Source of the DNA: Clarkia xantiana subsp. parviflora
Lineage: Eukaryota > Streptophyta > Magnoliopsida > Myrtales > Onagraceae
Direction: 5' to 3'
Assembly (NCBI GenBank): GCA_036873135.1
Contig: JAPTYO010000022.1
Coordinates: forward strand, 5,700,979 to 5,764,978
Length of the DNA stretch: 64,000 nucleotides
Both the position numbers and the translations under genes were made by a program. Below the pieces are notes generated by a model. The model had not been told where the DNA came from and made no database searches. It saw nothing but the letters and a program-made list of their open reading frames with translations. Shown here one piece after another: positions 1-12,018 of the stretch. Each line of letters opens with the position of its first letter. The stretch's first letter is position 1.

Positions 1-650
1 AAATACTCCAAAACCCGTAAAAGAACTCTTCCGCGGAAACCCAAGTCTAAAACGGTCCGGAATACGCGCAGTACCCGGACCGGAGGACTTCCGGATTTCC
101 CTAAGGCGATCTGGAGGCCCGGATTTCCCTAAGGCAATCGGGACCCAGCCCGGATTGCTAAACAATCCGGGTAGGTCCGGATTACCGATGTTCTCCGCGC
201 GCTCATCCCGATTATTTTGCCAAGTGTGAGAAATCGGTGCATGCATAGTCCACCTTGATGACGATATACGTTTTCCTTCATACTGACATCAAGCCGTAGA
301 AAACTGGGCATGATCCTTAGGTTCCCTATAAATAGGAGCCTACGTCTCCCATTTTAAACAACTCCCTCATTTTGGACTCTTGATGCTCTGACTTCTCTGT
401 AAAAAGCTTTCTCTCTCTAGAAATTCTTACTTGAGCGTCGGAGAGGGCCCAACCAGCATTCCCCCCCTCTCCTACGCTGGTTACTGCCCCTCGTGCAGGA
501 TCCAAAGTTCGAGAGTTCGAGGTTGAGAACTTGAAAATTAGTACGAGGATCGTGTTTCAAGGATCGCGGCGTACCCGTCCTTGTACACACATCCCGTGCC
601 CGCTCGTGAAAAAGAAGCCCGAAGCTACTTAAGTGGAAGCAAACTTAACA
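1..650 (+). mobile_element. LTR-D copy 1, cut by the window edge
   Basis: This is an LTR lacking about its first 50 bp because the window begins inside it. It matches 1286-1886 and 56360-56956 throughout and ends in the same TTAACA. A TATA box (TATAAATA) at 327-334 gives plus orientation. It differs from the other copies by an extra stretch near 93-150 holding two copies of a motif beginning CCGGATTTCCCTAAGGC, a small internal duplication. No primer-binding site follows it. The family is not identified beyond LTR retrotransposon. Confidence 0.8.
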
Positions 651-1235
651 TAGATCATTACGCATGTTATTATTTTTATATGTACATGATGCTAACTCAT
701 AGTTGTTATGTGATTATTTTTATAATCTAAGTATGAATTGAATGTTCGCATCATTTTCCATGCTTAGATCATACTACATGCTTGCATCATTTTCTATGTT
801 TACATCATGCTTTATGATTACGTACATGCTCTCCAGTTTCATATTATTCTAAGTGTTTTGCTTATTGCATGATTACGTCATCCGTTTACTATGTCGTCAT
901 CTACATGTTGACAACGCGTTATATGCTTATATCACGTACCATGGTATTATCATGTCATATAATCATTTATTATTACAAGTATTTCTCTCATTACATGGTA
1001 TTGCGAATATATCGTTAATTGCATGTTGTTATTCGCATATTGTCCGCTACGCTAACCCTATAAACAGATTACGTACATAAGACGGAAAATTGAAGTTGGT
1101 CAAATTTGTGATCCCAATACTCGAATTGACAAACAGGCCACCCCTGAGGTCAGTACCGAACCTAAATTGGACGAATATCTTATCTTAAAAAGAGTCAAGA
1201 ATGGGTTTTGAACCGCTACTTGACTCGGGGGCAAG
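651..1235 (+). mobile_element. 3' untranslated segment of LTR-D element
   Basis: An AT-rich noncoding stretch between two LTR-D copies. It ends in a polypurine tract (CGGGGGCAAG, 1226-1235) directly before the TGTTAG start of the next LTR. The same segment precedes the LTR at 56311. Only the 3' end of an internal region is present: no primer-binding site and no gag or pol, so nearly all of the element body is missing here. Confidence 0.75.
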
Positions 1236-1886
1236 TGTTAGATATCTGTCCAATTCGGGTTCGTGTTTACATTTCAGGCCTCGCAAAATACTCCAAAACC
1301 CGTAAAAGAACTCTTCCGCGGACACCCAAGTCCAAAACGGTTCGGAATACACGCAGTGCCCGGACCGGAGGACTTCCGGATTGCTAAACAATTCGGGTGG
1401 GTCCGGATTACCGATGTTCTCCGCGCGCTCATCCCGATTATTTTGCCAAGTGCGAGAAGTCGGTGCACTCATAGTCCACCTTGATGACGGTATAAGTTTT
1501 CCTTCATACCGACATCAACCCGTTCAAAACTGGGCATGATCCTTAGGTTCCCTATAAATAGGGGCCTAGGTCTCCCATTTTGGACAACCCCTTCATTTTG
1601 GACATTTGGTGCTCTGACTTCTTTCTAAAAGGCTTTCTCTCTCTAGAGATTTTGACTTGAGCGTCTGAGAGGGCCCAACCAGCATTCCCCCCCTCTCCCA
1701 CGCTGGTTACTGCCCCTTGTGCAGGACCCGGAGTTTGAGAGATCAAGGTCGGGAAGTTGAAGGTTAGCTCGAGGATCGTGTTTCAAGGATCGCGACATAC
1801 AGACAGATACCCGTTCCCGTGCACACATCCAGAGCCCGTTCGTGGAAAAGAAGCCCAAAGCTACCCGAATGGAAGCATACTTAACA
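1236..1886 (+). mobile_element. LTR-D copy 2
   Basis: A 651-bp LTR starting TGTTAGATATC and ending TTAACA, with the TG...CA ends of LTRs. Its TATA box is at 1553-1560 (TATAAATA). It is preceded by a polypurine tract, so it is a 3' LTR. A CT-rich stretch and a run of C follow the TATA region near 1630-1700. Confidence 0.85.
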
Positions 1887-1889
1887 GTG

Positions 1890-1917
1890 GTAAAGTGGAA
1901 TTTTTTTTCCACTTTAC
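1890..1917. repeat. Perfect 11-bp inverted repeat, 6-nt loop
   Basis: GTAAAGTGGAA at 1890-1900 is the exact reverse complement of TTCCACTTTAC at 1907-1917. It lies four bases after the LTR-D end. Its role is unknown. Confidence 0.6.
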
Positions 1918-1944
1918 TCCTCCTATATATATGCGGTTTTATTA

Positions 1945-3240
1945 GGGTTAATCACAATTTCCTTCAAGTGGTGTTTTGAGAAAAAACCCTTCCCTCAGAG
2001 ACACCATATTTCGGACGAACCACTCCTCACCAAGTGTGTGCCAATTTGCCTTCGAGCAAACACTCCAGAGATCTTTCCCTTGCCAAGAATCAGTTGGATT
2101 ACGGGGACGTAATACTACAGAATGCTAAACGTGTACTAGCAAGATATCTAATCTACGCAGCGGAATTAGTACACATACCTTTTAGCTTTCCTGCCCGAGA
2201 ACGATGTGGAGGGAGTTCTGATCCTTCAGTCGAAACCACGTGCAAGTTCTTCGTCAGAAGAAGTCCCATGCGATGTAGCTCCACAACAAGACCTCTGATC
2301 GATTCTTCAACGGAGATGGAACCACGGACCTGATGTTGATGGTGCCGAAATTTAGACTAGGGTGACAATGATTCTCAATGGAGATCCTTGTTCTTAATTG
2401 TGTATTTAAACCCTTAGGAGTCACCCCTATTTATAGTATTGGGTGGAGTTGCCTTTTGGCAACTCCACCCTATGTGGTACTAGGGTTTCGGCCGAACCAT
2501 GTAAAAAGGGGGGAGGCCCATTTTGGGCCTCCCTTGTCAATTACTAATTGATTTGGCCCAATTAGCCCAGATTGACAATTACCTAATTAACTTACGTAAT
2601 TCCCTTAATTAACGGCTCCTATTACGGCGCCACGTCACCATATGCTAACAGCTCCCACTCGCCGGAATGGGAGGGTGCTCGTTAATCTATACGATTACGC
2701 AATAGTTCATACGAGGCTTGCCGTGCGACCGGCGGATATGACGGGCATCGTGCTCAAGGTGAAGAAGTATGCGCCCTTTGAATCACAAGGATTCTAGATA
2801 GCACAACCGAGCAAGACCCCGTGGTCGTATATGGCACGCGCAGTATGAAGCACGCGTCGATAACACACCTGGTAAAGCCAGGGATGGGATATGTCAATAA
2901 TGCTATCGCAGAATCTCTCATCTGGCCTTGAATGTGATATATAGTGATGGACAAAGTCCAACTCGGCGATTTACAAAACGAAGATTAAGTCATGCTGTTA
3001 AGCGTGACGATGTTATCGTTTTGTTTAATCAGGTTTATCCCCTTGATTCTTAGCCAATCTTGTTATGACCGTGCCTGTGTGACGAGGCAAGGTTCACATT
3101 TGACATAATTTTGGTGGAAGAATTTTACTTCTTCCTACGACTTAGTTTATAGACCATAAAATCCGATGTTGACAATCATTATGACGTCGATGAATCATAA
3201 ACTCTAACTGCAATTCTTTTATTTAATTAAAACATAATTT
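1945..3240 (-). mobile_element. Candidate 3' LTR / 3' UTR of Copia-1
   Basis: This noncoding region lies just downstream (minus strand) of the Copia-1 RNase H, where its 3' LTR should be. A minus-strand TATA box (CTATAAATAGG, 2426-2436) supports an LTR promoter. I could not fix TG...CA ends or find a second copy in the window, so the limits are approximate. The 99-codon plus-strand frame at 2034-2333 resembles nothing I know and is treated as chance. Confidence 0.4.
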
Positions 3241-3279
3241 CAGATGTCAAAATGTTATCACTTTTACAAGCCACATAGT

Positions 3280-4790
3280 TTAATCCCTACGTAATCCAAG
3301 CAGTTTTACGTGCTTTTCAAAAATCTCCCTACATAACGGCTTAGTTAAAGGGCCTGCAACCATATTGTCTGTAGGCAAGTATTCTAAAGTGATTATGTTG
3401 TCTTCCAGAAAAAACCTAGCATAATTGTATTTCACATCAATGTGTTTACTCCTACTATGGTACTTTGGATTCTTAACTGCCGCAATGGCCGTCTGACTGT
3501 CGGAGTCCACCTTCACAGGTTTACTCCTTTTGTCGGTGCCAATTAATGCAGTAAGAAGCATTTTTCAGCCAAACCGCTTCTTGTGCGTTTTTTGAGAGGG
3601 CAACAAATTCTGATTCCATAGTGGAAAGCGCGACACAAGATTGCTTCTTGCTTACCCATGATATGGCAGCATTATCAAGGAGGAAAACTCCTCCTGTGGT
3701 CGATTGACGATCATCCGGATCGCCACCGTGGTCAGCATCACTATAACCGATAAATTCGAGCTGATTGCCCTCATAGCACAGAACGTAGTCAGCAGTACCT
3801 TTCAGATATCTGATAATTTGTTTTACGGCATTTAGATGTTGATAACTAGGATCTGATTGAAATCTTGCTACTAGGACCACAGCGTAACAGATGTCTGGCC
3901 GAGTACAGAGCATGGCGTACATTAGACTCCCTACCATGCTCAGATACTCTGCATTCTTCATCTGTTCACGCTCCTGCTGGTTTTTCGAGCCATCACGCTT
4001 CGATAGCGCGCACCCGAATACAACCGGCGTATCCACGGGTTTAGCATCCAGCATTCTGAATCTTTTCAACAGTTTGTTGATATATGATTCCTGAGATAGA
4101 CATAATTTCCGGGTGGCATGATCTCGGGCAATTTTGATGCCTAAGATGTACGTGGCCTCTCCCATGTCTTTCATCTCGAATGCTGATGCTAACCATGACT
4201 TTGATTTATTCATGAAACTCATATTGTTTGCAGCAATGAGTATATTATCCACGTATAGTGTTATGATGACATACTTAGACCCGGAGGTCTTAGTGTATAC
4301 GCAGGGATCCTCATGAAGATTCACGAATCCGTATCCGACGATTTCCTCGTGGAATCTGCGATACCATTGCCGTATCCGATGATTGTTTAAGACCGTTTAT
4401 AGATCTTTGGAGTTTGTAAACTTTGCGTTCTTTGCAGTAATGAAACTCTCGGCTGCTCCATATAGACCTCTTTCTCAAGTTTTACTTGGAGAGGTTTGGT
4501 CTTAATGTCCATTTGATGCATGCTCGAGTTCCAGACTTGCAGTCATGGGCAAGGACAGCCCTGACTATGGTGTAACGCATAGTCGGTGAGTTAGTCTTTA
4601 TCAAAGTTCACTCCGTGAATTTGGGTATATCCTTTCGCAATTATTCGAGTTTTGCACCACTCGAAATTTTCACCAGAAGTGAATTCTAAGATTTCACTTT
4701 CTAGTTCTGTGGTTAACAAATAAATTAACTAAAGACTAAAACTGAATTAGTTCTTATTTAGGCAATTTTATCCTCCATTTTTTTCCTCCA
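3280..4790 (-). pseudogene. pol: Copia-1 reverse transcriptase-RNase H, broken
   Basis: This is the C-terminal half of a Ty1/copia polyprotein, which copies element RNA to DNA and removes the RNA strand. 3521-4324 reads as the end of the RT and most of the RNase H. Visible are an active-site box reading YVDN instead of YVDD, the copia block around IRYLKGT, the GYSDADHGGDPDDR RNase H start and the LSTMESEF block. A 1-nt insertion near 3560 shifts the frame, and the RNase H end continues in 3280-3561 to the typical KHVKLLGL ending. 4325-4790 is the decayed N-terminal RT, recognisable only by alignment with 16360-16885. It is clearly more diverged than Copia-2 and cannot be active. Confidence 0.85.
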
Positions 4791-5540
4791 TTCCCTGGTT
4801 TTGAGGTCCTTCCTTTGCTTGCTGAACCGTCACTGGTTCAAGAACGAATATCAAGATGTGAGACACATCTCATTTGATGGGACACTTCTCTAGAGAAGTT
4901 CGTTGCCTTTGACTATGTCTAGGCACGTTAATCCCATGCTTTAGTCTGGTCGTTACTCCCACTCGGAATAATGCTTCTTTCCGGGGCATTACTCCCACTG
5001 GAAAAAATGGTGGTGGTTGAACTTGGAATAACCTCTCGGTCTCGGGATTCTACCTCCGAGATGTATTCTTCGATCACTAGGATCTGGAACTGAGTTGGTT
5101 GTTCCACTCCCACTAGGAAAAATGGGTAGTTGAAATAGTTCATTATCATGATTATCAGGTCCGACTTGATTCGCATTTTGAATTTTAGTGATGATTATGT
5201 GTGAGGGGGAGTGAGCCCTCTCACTGGATTTGAAGACGTTTCCATCATCATTTACCAAATGAATCACTTATGCTATATCAATTCTCCCACTCGAAGTAAG
5301 TGGGACCTGAGAATCTCCATCAACCATCTGTTAACTTTAATCAGTACTAGCTCGTTCGTTCTGCAAAGCGTTGGAAATCCATCCTCAAACCTTTATAATG
5401 TGCCATGTTTGACCATGAAACCATTGTTCCAAGCTAATTTTAAAACTCGTATTTTCCGAGAGTAGTGCATACTCATAATAAATACTCGTTTTAATGCGCA
5501 AATTAATGCGTCTTTGTGATAAGGTTTTACCCGAATCATT
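4791..5540 (-). pseudogene. pol: Copia-1 integrase C-terminus / linker, decayed
   Basis: This continues Copia-1 upstream of RT. It aligns by eye with 16907-17600 of Copia-2, the variable linker between integrase and RT. Shared blocks include the repeated CTCCCACT phrases and the stretch around 5340-5400. Short frames occur on both strands but none is long. Homology fades before 5540. Confidence 0.6.
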
Positions 5541-5628
5541 CATTAGCTTTTATGGTAACGTGTTGACCGATTTTGTCAGAACATAGTGTTCTACATTAAT
5601 GTGAGTTAAATTAATCTCATCCCGCAGG

Positions 5629-5637
5629 AACAATTAT
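5629..5637. repeat. 9-bp target-site duplication (left)
   Basis: AACAATTAT directly before the MITE is repeated exactly at 6408-6416 directly after it. Nine-base duplications are typical of Mutator-like transposons. Confidence 0.8.
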
Positions 5638-6407
5638 GGGTTAAGAACCTATGAAAGGTCTGAACTATCACCCATGTTAACGGGAGAGGTCTGAAATTTA
5701 AAAAGTTAATAACAGAGGTTTGAAATTTCTGTTTTGTTGATAACAGCGGTCTCCGTTAGTTTTTTCCGTTAAAACTAACGGAAGTTGGTCACATGCTTGG
5801 CATGTGACCGGAAATAAAATAAATTTCCAAAAATGCCCTTCTATCAAGTGTGCCCCTCATATGCTTGAAGTGAAAAGACCAAAATGCCCTTGAAGCCACC
5901 ACGGTACTCCGGCGACCACCAATCGTACTCCGGCGACCACCACCGTACTCCGGCGACCACCACCAAGGCTCCGGCGACCACCACCAAGGCTCCGATCGGA
6001 GCTTTTTTGCTGAGGTGGTGGCCGGAGTCGGGTCGCCGGAGCCGAGGTGGTGGTCGTCGGAGTCGAGGTGGTGGTCGCCGGAGTCGGGTGGTGGTGGCCG
6101 GAGTCGGGTGGTGGTGGCCGGAGTCAGGTGGCGGTGGCCGGAGTTGGGTGGTTTTAATTTGACTTTAGGGGTAAAATTGTCATTTCACATTTCCTTAAAT
6201 AAGATATTAAATAAAACAAAATATTAAAGGGGCAAAAATGTCATTTCACACAATTCTGTTAAATTTAACCCTAAAAATGGACGGAAAACCTAAAATCAAC
6301 AAAATTGAAATTTCAGACCTCTGTTATTAACTTTTTAAATTTCAGACCTCTCCCGTTAACATGGGTGATAGTTCAGACCTTTCATAGGTTCTTAACCCTA
6401 TATACCC
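5638..6407. mobile_element. Mutator-like foldback MITE, 770 bp
   Basis: Terminal inverted repeats of about 100 bp (5638-5740 against about 6296-6398) start GGGTTAAGAACC. The right end carries 9 extra bases, so the left end probably lost a GGGTATATA-type start. The 9-bp target duplications are perfect. The middle (about 5890-6150) is GC-rich and repeats a CCGGCGACCACCA motif, then its inverse on the same strand, making a second inner foldback. The open frames here are by-products of that repeat. No transposase is encoded, so movement would need a Mutator-like transposase in trans. Confidence 0.8.
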
Positions 6408-6416
6408 AACAATTAT

Positions 6417-9400
6417 TGTGCAACTCTAACATTATGCAATTCTGAACTATGTTTCTTGAAGTGTTTAATGAATGCTTTTAGCCAAACTCTTCGTTCAAGG
6501 CTAATGGTGGGAGAGTCGTTTTACCGACTACTTCTTTTTGTTTGTTTAACTCACCCAGAGACTTATTCATCTCAAGGGCTATGCATTTAAGCGTTCGCTT
6601 TGATGCCGTAGTTGATGTTCTTACTAGATTGTAGTAGCTTTGAAGCATACCTCTAACCACAATAGTCATCATTGAGTTATCTCCAAAGAATTACAAACGA
6701 AAACTCAGCATTCATTTATTAAATCACTTCATTATTAAATTCGTACTTTGAAACGATGTGTTCCGTCTTTTGAGATACACGCGCGCGTGGCGCCTAAAAC
6801 CAGTTTATCCCGTGGTTTAAATCGTTTCGTTTCTAAAGTTAAATCAATTTAATCGGTTTTACATGCACATTATTTCGCAATATATCATTTAATAGAGTAC
6901 TAACAAGCATAAGGAGTTAAGTCGGTCTGCCTTTAAGAACTATGCGATCGATGGATTTATTAAGTTCAGTTTGATCTGACTGATATAACGGAGTATGTGA
7001 ATCGTTTCGTCTTATTAAATTTTGGTTCTAACCCGTAGGTTTGAATTATCGTTTCGGATCGTTCCCTTTAAACGGAACGTTAAATTGATAAGCAAATTGT
7101 GCTTCTAATCGAGCAACAATTTCTTTATTCAATAACTCCAAATTTCAAAATAACCAAAATTTTAATAATTCAGACGAACAACGAACGATAAATGACAATG
7201 GTAGGGTTCTTGATCTGAAAGTCTCATGTTTGATCCATACATATCTGAACTTTAAGTCATGTTGAACATCACATCTGATTAAATTCACTAGTGAATCATA
7301 TCAAATGTTTTGTGTTCAAATAAAGCGTTTCACGGCTTTATATACATGTCATACGAGGCGTGTTTTAGACACACTTTAATAACGGTGTTTGACCCACCGG
7401 ATTATCGTATAAAACCTTTTACGGTCTAGTTCACTTCATGATATATGGATCACAATTGACTTCAGATGATCTCTTGTGGTGAGCTGAGAAGGTTGTTGCT
7501 TCACTGCCTTGGTTCCTTTGCTTAACTAGACTCAAGGTTATTGAATCATGTCAATGTAAGGCAACCTTATACATGTTTTCCATGTTGACCTTTCATTGCG
7601 AAGGTCTTGAACATATTTTTTCACCGGTATCCATGGACAAAGAAAAGAACATCACATTCAACCGAGATATAACATCCATCTAGCTTGACTAAGTCAAGAC
7701 GACAGTTCTAATTATATCACATTCAACCATGTTGTCCTCTCCGCTTTTCGGAATCGTAGCAGAGAGGAGTTCTATACATATTCCTTACGTTCATCATAAT
7801 TTATACCATCAAGATTGCAAGGTTCATAGAAGCGTACCGACTTAGCCATGAAAACTAATACATTGATTTTATGTAAGTTAAGAAGACAACCTTCAGTAAG
7901 ATGGAATACGACGAATAGTGATCCTTCAATCACTAAACCAAACCAACCTTCAGTAAACCAAGGAAGGGGGTGTCGTGAAAGAATTCACACTATTGTCGTT
8001 TTCAATCTAATAGATCAGTCTTTTTAAAACAGTTATTTTATTGCAAATTACCAGAACGGGAATTTTCAAATAAGCATACCCGATCTTGGCTTTCCCAAGG
8101 CCCTTATGATTTTAAAAAATTATCCGATAATTTACGCATGCATATTTATAATTATACTACATCTAGCAAATCATCATACCATGCCATAAATATAGAACAC
8201 AACATGCTTACGCGTCATGCGTCTAATGTTCATAGCATATATAATTCTACGTAAAGTAAATTATCACATGCGTTCTATCATGAACATCCTAGCATACGCG
8301 TCAAAACATGCAACATCCGCACACATCATGCATAATTGGCGACTGGAATTTTTGGTTTTATAAAACGTTTTGAAAATATTAGGGGCTGTTTTGCAATTCA
8401 TGCTTACAATCAATCATGCAAATCTCTAGACATGGATTCTAGGCACTTTAAATCAGCATAGCATGTCTATCCTATTGCGCGAACAATATATTTAAATCCC
8501 AGAGCTCAATGCTCGCAATATAATATCCAGCTAGCTTGACTAAGTCAAGACGACAGTTCTAACTATATCAAAATATGTGATGTAGAAAGTAAACAATTGC
8601 AAATCAGCCCACTAATTTAGTCCAGTCCCAAAAACATGCAAGTCCGAGATCCATCCCCATAATCGAAACCAAGCATTAGGGTTTTGATTGAAACCGTGTA
8701 TTAAAACACAAATCCTAAGAGCACTGTTTAGGTTAATTTTAAAGTTCGAAAATATTTTGGATTTAAAATTTTTACATCCTATTTTATTGAAAATTTTTAA
8801 AATTTCCGAAAATTTTAAAATGGTTCGGTCCAAATTTTAAAATTCGGTTCAATTCGGTCTGATTTTAAAAATTCCAGTTTGGTCCGAAACGGTTCAATAC
8901 AATAAGACAGTGATTCGGTTTATCACTCAAAACCGGTTAGGTTAGGTTTAATTTAGTTACTACGGTCCGACCCGACCCGACTAGGTCGACCCGATTAAGA
9001 AAACCCGGATAGGTTTTATTCATTCCGGTTTAGCAATTAGACCGGCCCATAAACCCTAGGGTTCGGCCGAAATATGTCTTGTGGGCTAAGTAGGGTTTTA
9101 AAGTCCAATAAAAACTTAACTTAGCCACCAAGAAATATTAATTATTTAAAATAATTTCCAATATTGCTAATATATACATGTAATTCGGCTAAAATATATA
9201 TATATATATAAATATTGTCAAGATTTTATCACTAAGATGTAAATCAATTAACAATATATAATATATATATATATATATAATTCGGCCAAATCACTATATA
9301 TATATAAATATTGTCAAAAATATATTTAGGGATTAAAATATGTAGACAATATATCTTATTAATTGTTTAATAGTAACTAAATCTATCAATATATATATTA

Positions 9401-9610
9401 TCCCTATTTTAATCCACATATATTGATAGTTAATATCCTTTACAATATTATATTAGAACCTATCCTTATTTTTCACCTTATAGATATATAGTTACCGATT
9501 AATAAAATTTAAAAATGGCAACATATATATTAAAATATTTGTGCCGAAATGTTAATAACTTGGTGGCCAAGAAAATTAATTTTTTTACCTAAAATACCCC
9601 TAGGGTTTTC
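6417..9610 (-). mobile_element. Noncoding Copia-2 3' region (unit 1)
   Basis: No convincing coding sequence. It follows the Copia-2 RNase H on the minus strand. The part at about 7898-8370 matches 30667-31135, the stretch upstream of the Copia-2 gag, so it probably belongs to the LTR; the ends are not resolved. A 50-bp block at 7670-7720 recurs at 8521-8571. TA-rich runs lie at 9190-9300. The small minus-strand frames at 6478-6672 and 8612-8833 resemble nothing I know. Confidence 0.45.
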
Positions 9611-9671
9611 GGCACAAACATAAAGAGTTGGAAAAGTTGTCAAATTTTAAGATCAAATACTATACGCAATC

Positions 9672-9780
9672 AAAATGTTATCACAGATACATTCCATTTA
9701 CAAACCATACGCAATCAAATTTCAATTATCAAAATGTTATCACAGATACATTCCATTTACAAACCATACGCAATCCAAGC
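9672..9780. repeat. Direct repeat, 59-bp offset
   Basis: A block starting AAAATGTTATCACAGATAC occurs at 9672 and again at 9731, just after the RNase H stop on the minus strand. The second block supplies the last codons of the reading frame. Both units of the large duplication carry it (15280 and 15339). Confidence 0.7.
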
Positions 9781-11265
9781 AGTTTTACATGCTTTTCGAT
9801 TATTTCCCTGCGTAGTGGTTTGGATAATGGGTTCGCAATCGTGTTATCAGTGGAAAAGTATTCCAAAGTGATTATATTGTATTCTTCCATAGATTTAGCA
9901 TAAAAATATTTCACATCAATGTGTTTGGTCCTACTATGGTACTTCGAATTCTTTACTGCCGCAATGGCTGCCTGACTGTCAGAGAACACCTCCACAGGTT
10001 TACTCCTGACATCGCCATCAAGCAGTGCAATAAGAAGCCTTTTCAGCCAGACGGATTCCTGTGCGTTCTTGTAGAGGGCTACGAATTCCGATTCCATCGT
10101 GGACAGCGCGACACAAGTTTGCTTCTTGCTCGTCAATGAAATGGCGGCATTAGCAAGGAGAAACACTCATCCTGTGGTGGACTTACGATCATCCGGATCG
10201 CCACCATGGTCGGCATCACTGTAACCGGTCAATTCTAACTTCCCGCCCTCATAGCACAGTGCGTAGTCGGAAGTACCTTTCAGATAACGAATTATTCGGT
10301 TTACATCCTTTAAATGATGATAGCCATGATCTGAGTGGAAACGTGCTACTAGGCCCACAGCGTAACAGATATCCGGACGGGTGCATTGCATGGGGTACAT
10401 CAAACTACCGACCATGCTTAAATACTCTGCACCCTTCATCTGTTCTCGCTCTTCCAGGTTCTTGGGGCTGTCACGTTTTGACAGTGCGCACCCAAACACC
10501 ACCGACATATCCACGGGATTTGGCATCCTGTAACCTGAATCTTTTCAACAGTTTTTTGGTATAAGCTTCTTGAGATAGACATAATTTCTGGGTAGCCCGA
10601 TCACTTGCAATATTAATGTTCAAGATGTACGTGGCCTATCCCATGTCTTTAATCTCAAATACAGATGCCAACCATGACTTTGACTTATTCATAAAACTCA
10701 CGTCGTTTGCGGCAATCAGTATGTCCTCCACGTATAAGGTTAAGATGACATACTTAGACCCGGATGTCTTATAATACACGCACGGATCCTCGTGAAGATT
10801 CACAAATCCGTTTCCTACAATTTCCTCGTGGAATATGCGGTACCATTGCTGAGACGATTGTTTAAGACCGTATATAGACCTTTGGAGTTTACAAACTTTA
10901 CGTTCATTACCGGGAGTAATGAAACCCTCTGGTTGCTCCATGCAGATCTCTTCCTCCAGGTTTTCGTGGAGGAATACAGTCTTAAAATCCATTTGATGCA
11001 GCTCGAGATCGAGACTTGCGACCAAGGCCAAAATGGCCTGGACCGTGGTGTAACGCCTAGTGGGTGAGTATGTTTCGTCAAAGTCCACTCCGTGTAGTTG
11101 GGTATATCCTTTCACAACAAGTCGAGCTTTGTACCGCTCGACCTTTCGATCAGGAGTGAATTTCAGTTTGAGAACCCACATTGCTCCTATGGCCCTGCGG
11201 TAAACAGGTAAATCAACCAAATACCAAACCAAATTGGCTTTCATTGATGAGATCTCTTCCTCCAT
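9729..11265 (-). pseudogene. pol: Copia-2 reverse transcriptase-RNase H, unit 1 copy
   Basis: This truncated copy of the Copia-2 polyprotein reads from the RT start (11265) to the RNase H end (9729). Upstream it stops at the duplication join, so it has no integrase, protease or gag. It shares three features with unit 2: an RT box of YVED instead of YVDD, a 1-nt insertion near 10518 and a TGA at 10167-10169 replacing glycine. It has one extra lesion, TAG at 10636-10638, where unit 2 has GAG. It is a dead fragment. Confidence 0.9.
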
Positions 11266-11310
11266 TGCATTCCTCCATTCCTTTGCTTGAGGTCCTTCCT
11301 ACGCTTGTTG

Positions 11311-12009
11311 ATAACAGAGGTTTGAAATTTCTGTTTTGTTGATAACAGCGGTCTCCGTTAGTTTTTTCCGTTAAAACTAACGGAAGTTGGTCACATGCTT
11401 GGCATGTGACCGAAAATAAAATAAATTTCCAAAAATGCCCTTCTATCAAGTGTGCCCCTCACATGCTTGAAGTGAAAAGACCAAAATGCCCTTGAAGCCA
11501 CCACGGTACTCCGGCGACCACCAATCGTACTCCGGCGACCACCACCGTACTCCGGCGACCACCACCAAGGCTCCGGCGACCACCACCAAGGCTCCGATCG
11601 GAGCTTTTTTGCTGAGGTGGTGGCCGGAGTCGGGTCGCCGGAGCCGAGGTGGTGGTCGTCGGAGTCGAGGTGGTGGTCGCCGGAGTCGGGTGGTGGTGGC
11701 CGGAGTCGGGTGGTGGTGGCCGGAGTCAGGTGGCGGTGGCCGGAGTTGGGTGGTTTTAATTTGACTTTAGGGGTAAAATTGTCATTTCACATTTCCTTAA
11801 ATAAGATATTAAATAAAACAAAATATTAAAGGGGCAAAAATGTCATTTCACACAATTCTGTTAAATTTAACCCTAAAAATGGACGGAAAACCTAAAATCA
11901 ACAAAATTGAAATTTCAGACCTCTGTTATTAACTTTTTAAATTTCAGACCTCTCCCGTTAACATGGGTGATAGTTCAGACCTTTCATAGGTTCTTAACCC
12001 TATATACCC
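11311..12009. mobile_element. MITE copy lacking its left 71 bp
   Basis: Copy of 5709-6407 made by the tandem duplication. The outer part of the left inverted repeat is absent, while the right end and its AACAATTAT duplication (12010-12018) are kept. The MITE was therefore in place before the duplication. Confidence 0.85.
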
Positions 12010-12018
12010 AACAATTAT

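Larger units (their letters stand above)
5709..11310. repeat. Tandem duplication, unit 1 (5602 bp)
   Basis: This segment recurs in direct orientation at 11311-16918, with about ten single-base differences and one 6-bp length change in a TA run. It begins inside the left inverted repeat of the MITE and ends inside the Copia-2 integrase-RT linker. The join at 11310/11311 has at most one base of homology. It contains most of the MITE, a noncoding retroelement region and the Copia-2 RNase H and RT. Confidence 0.9.

Noticed and set aside
2034..2333. 99-codon plus-strand frame left of Copia-1
   Set aside because: No motif recognised; it lies in a probable LTR on the other strand.
5884..6162. 92-codon frame in the MITE (and its copy at 11486)
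   Set aside because: It comes from a short GC-rich inverted repeat. Two overlapping frames look alike because of the repeat.
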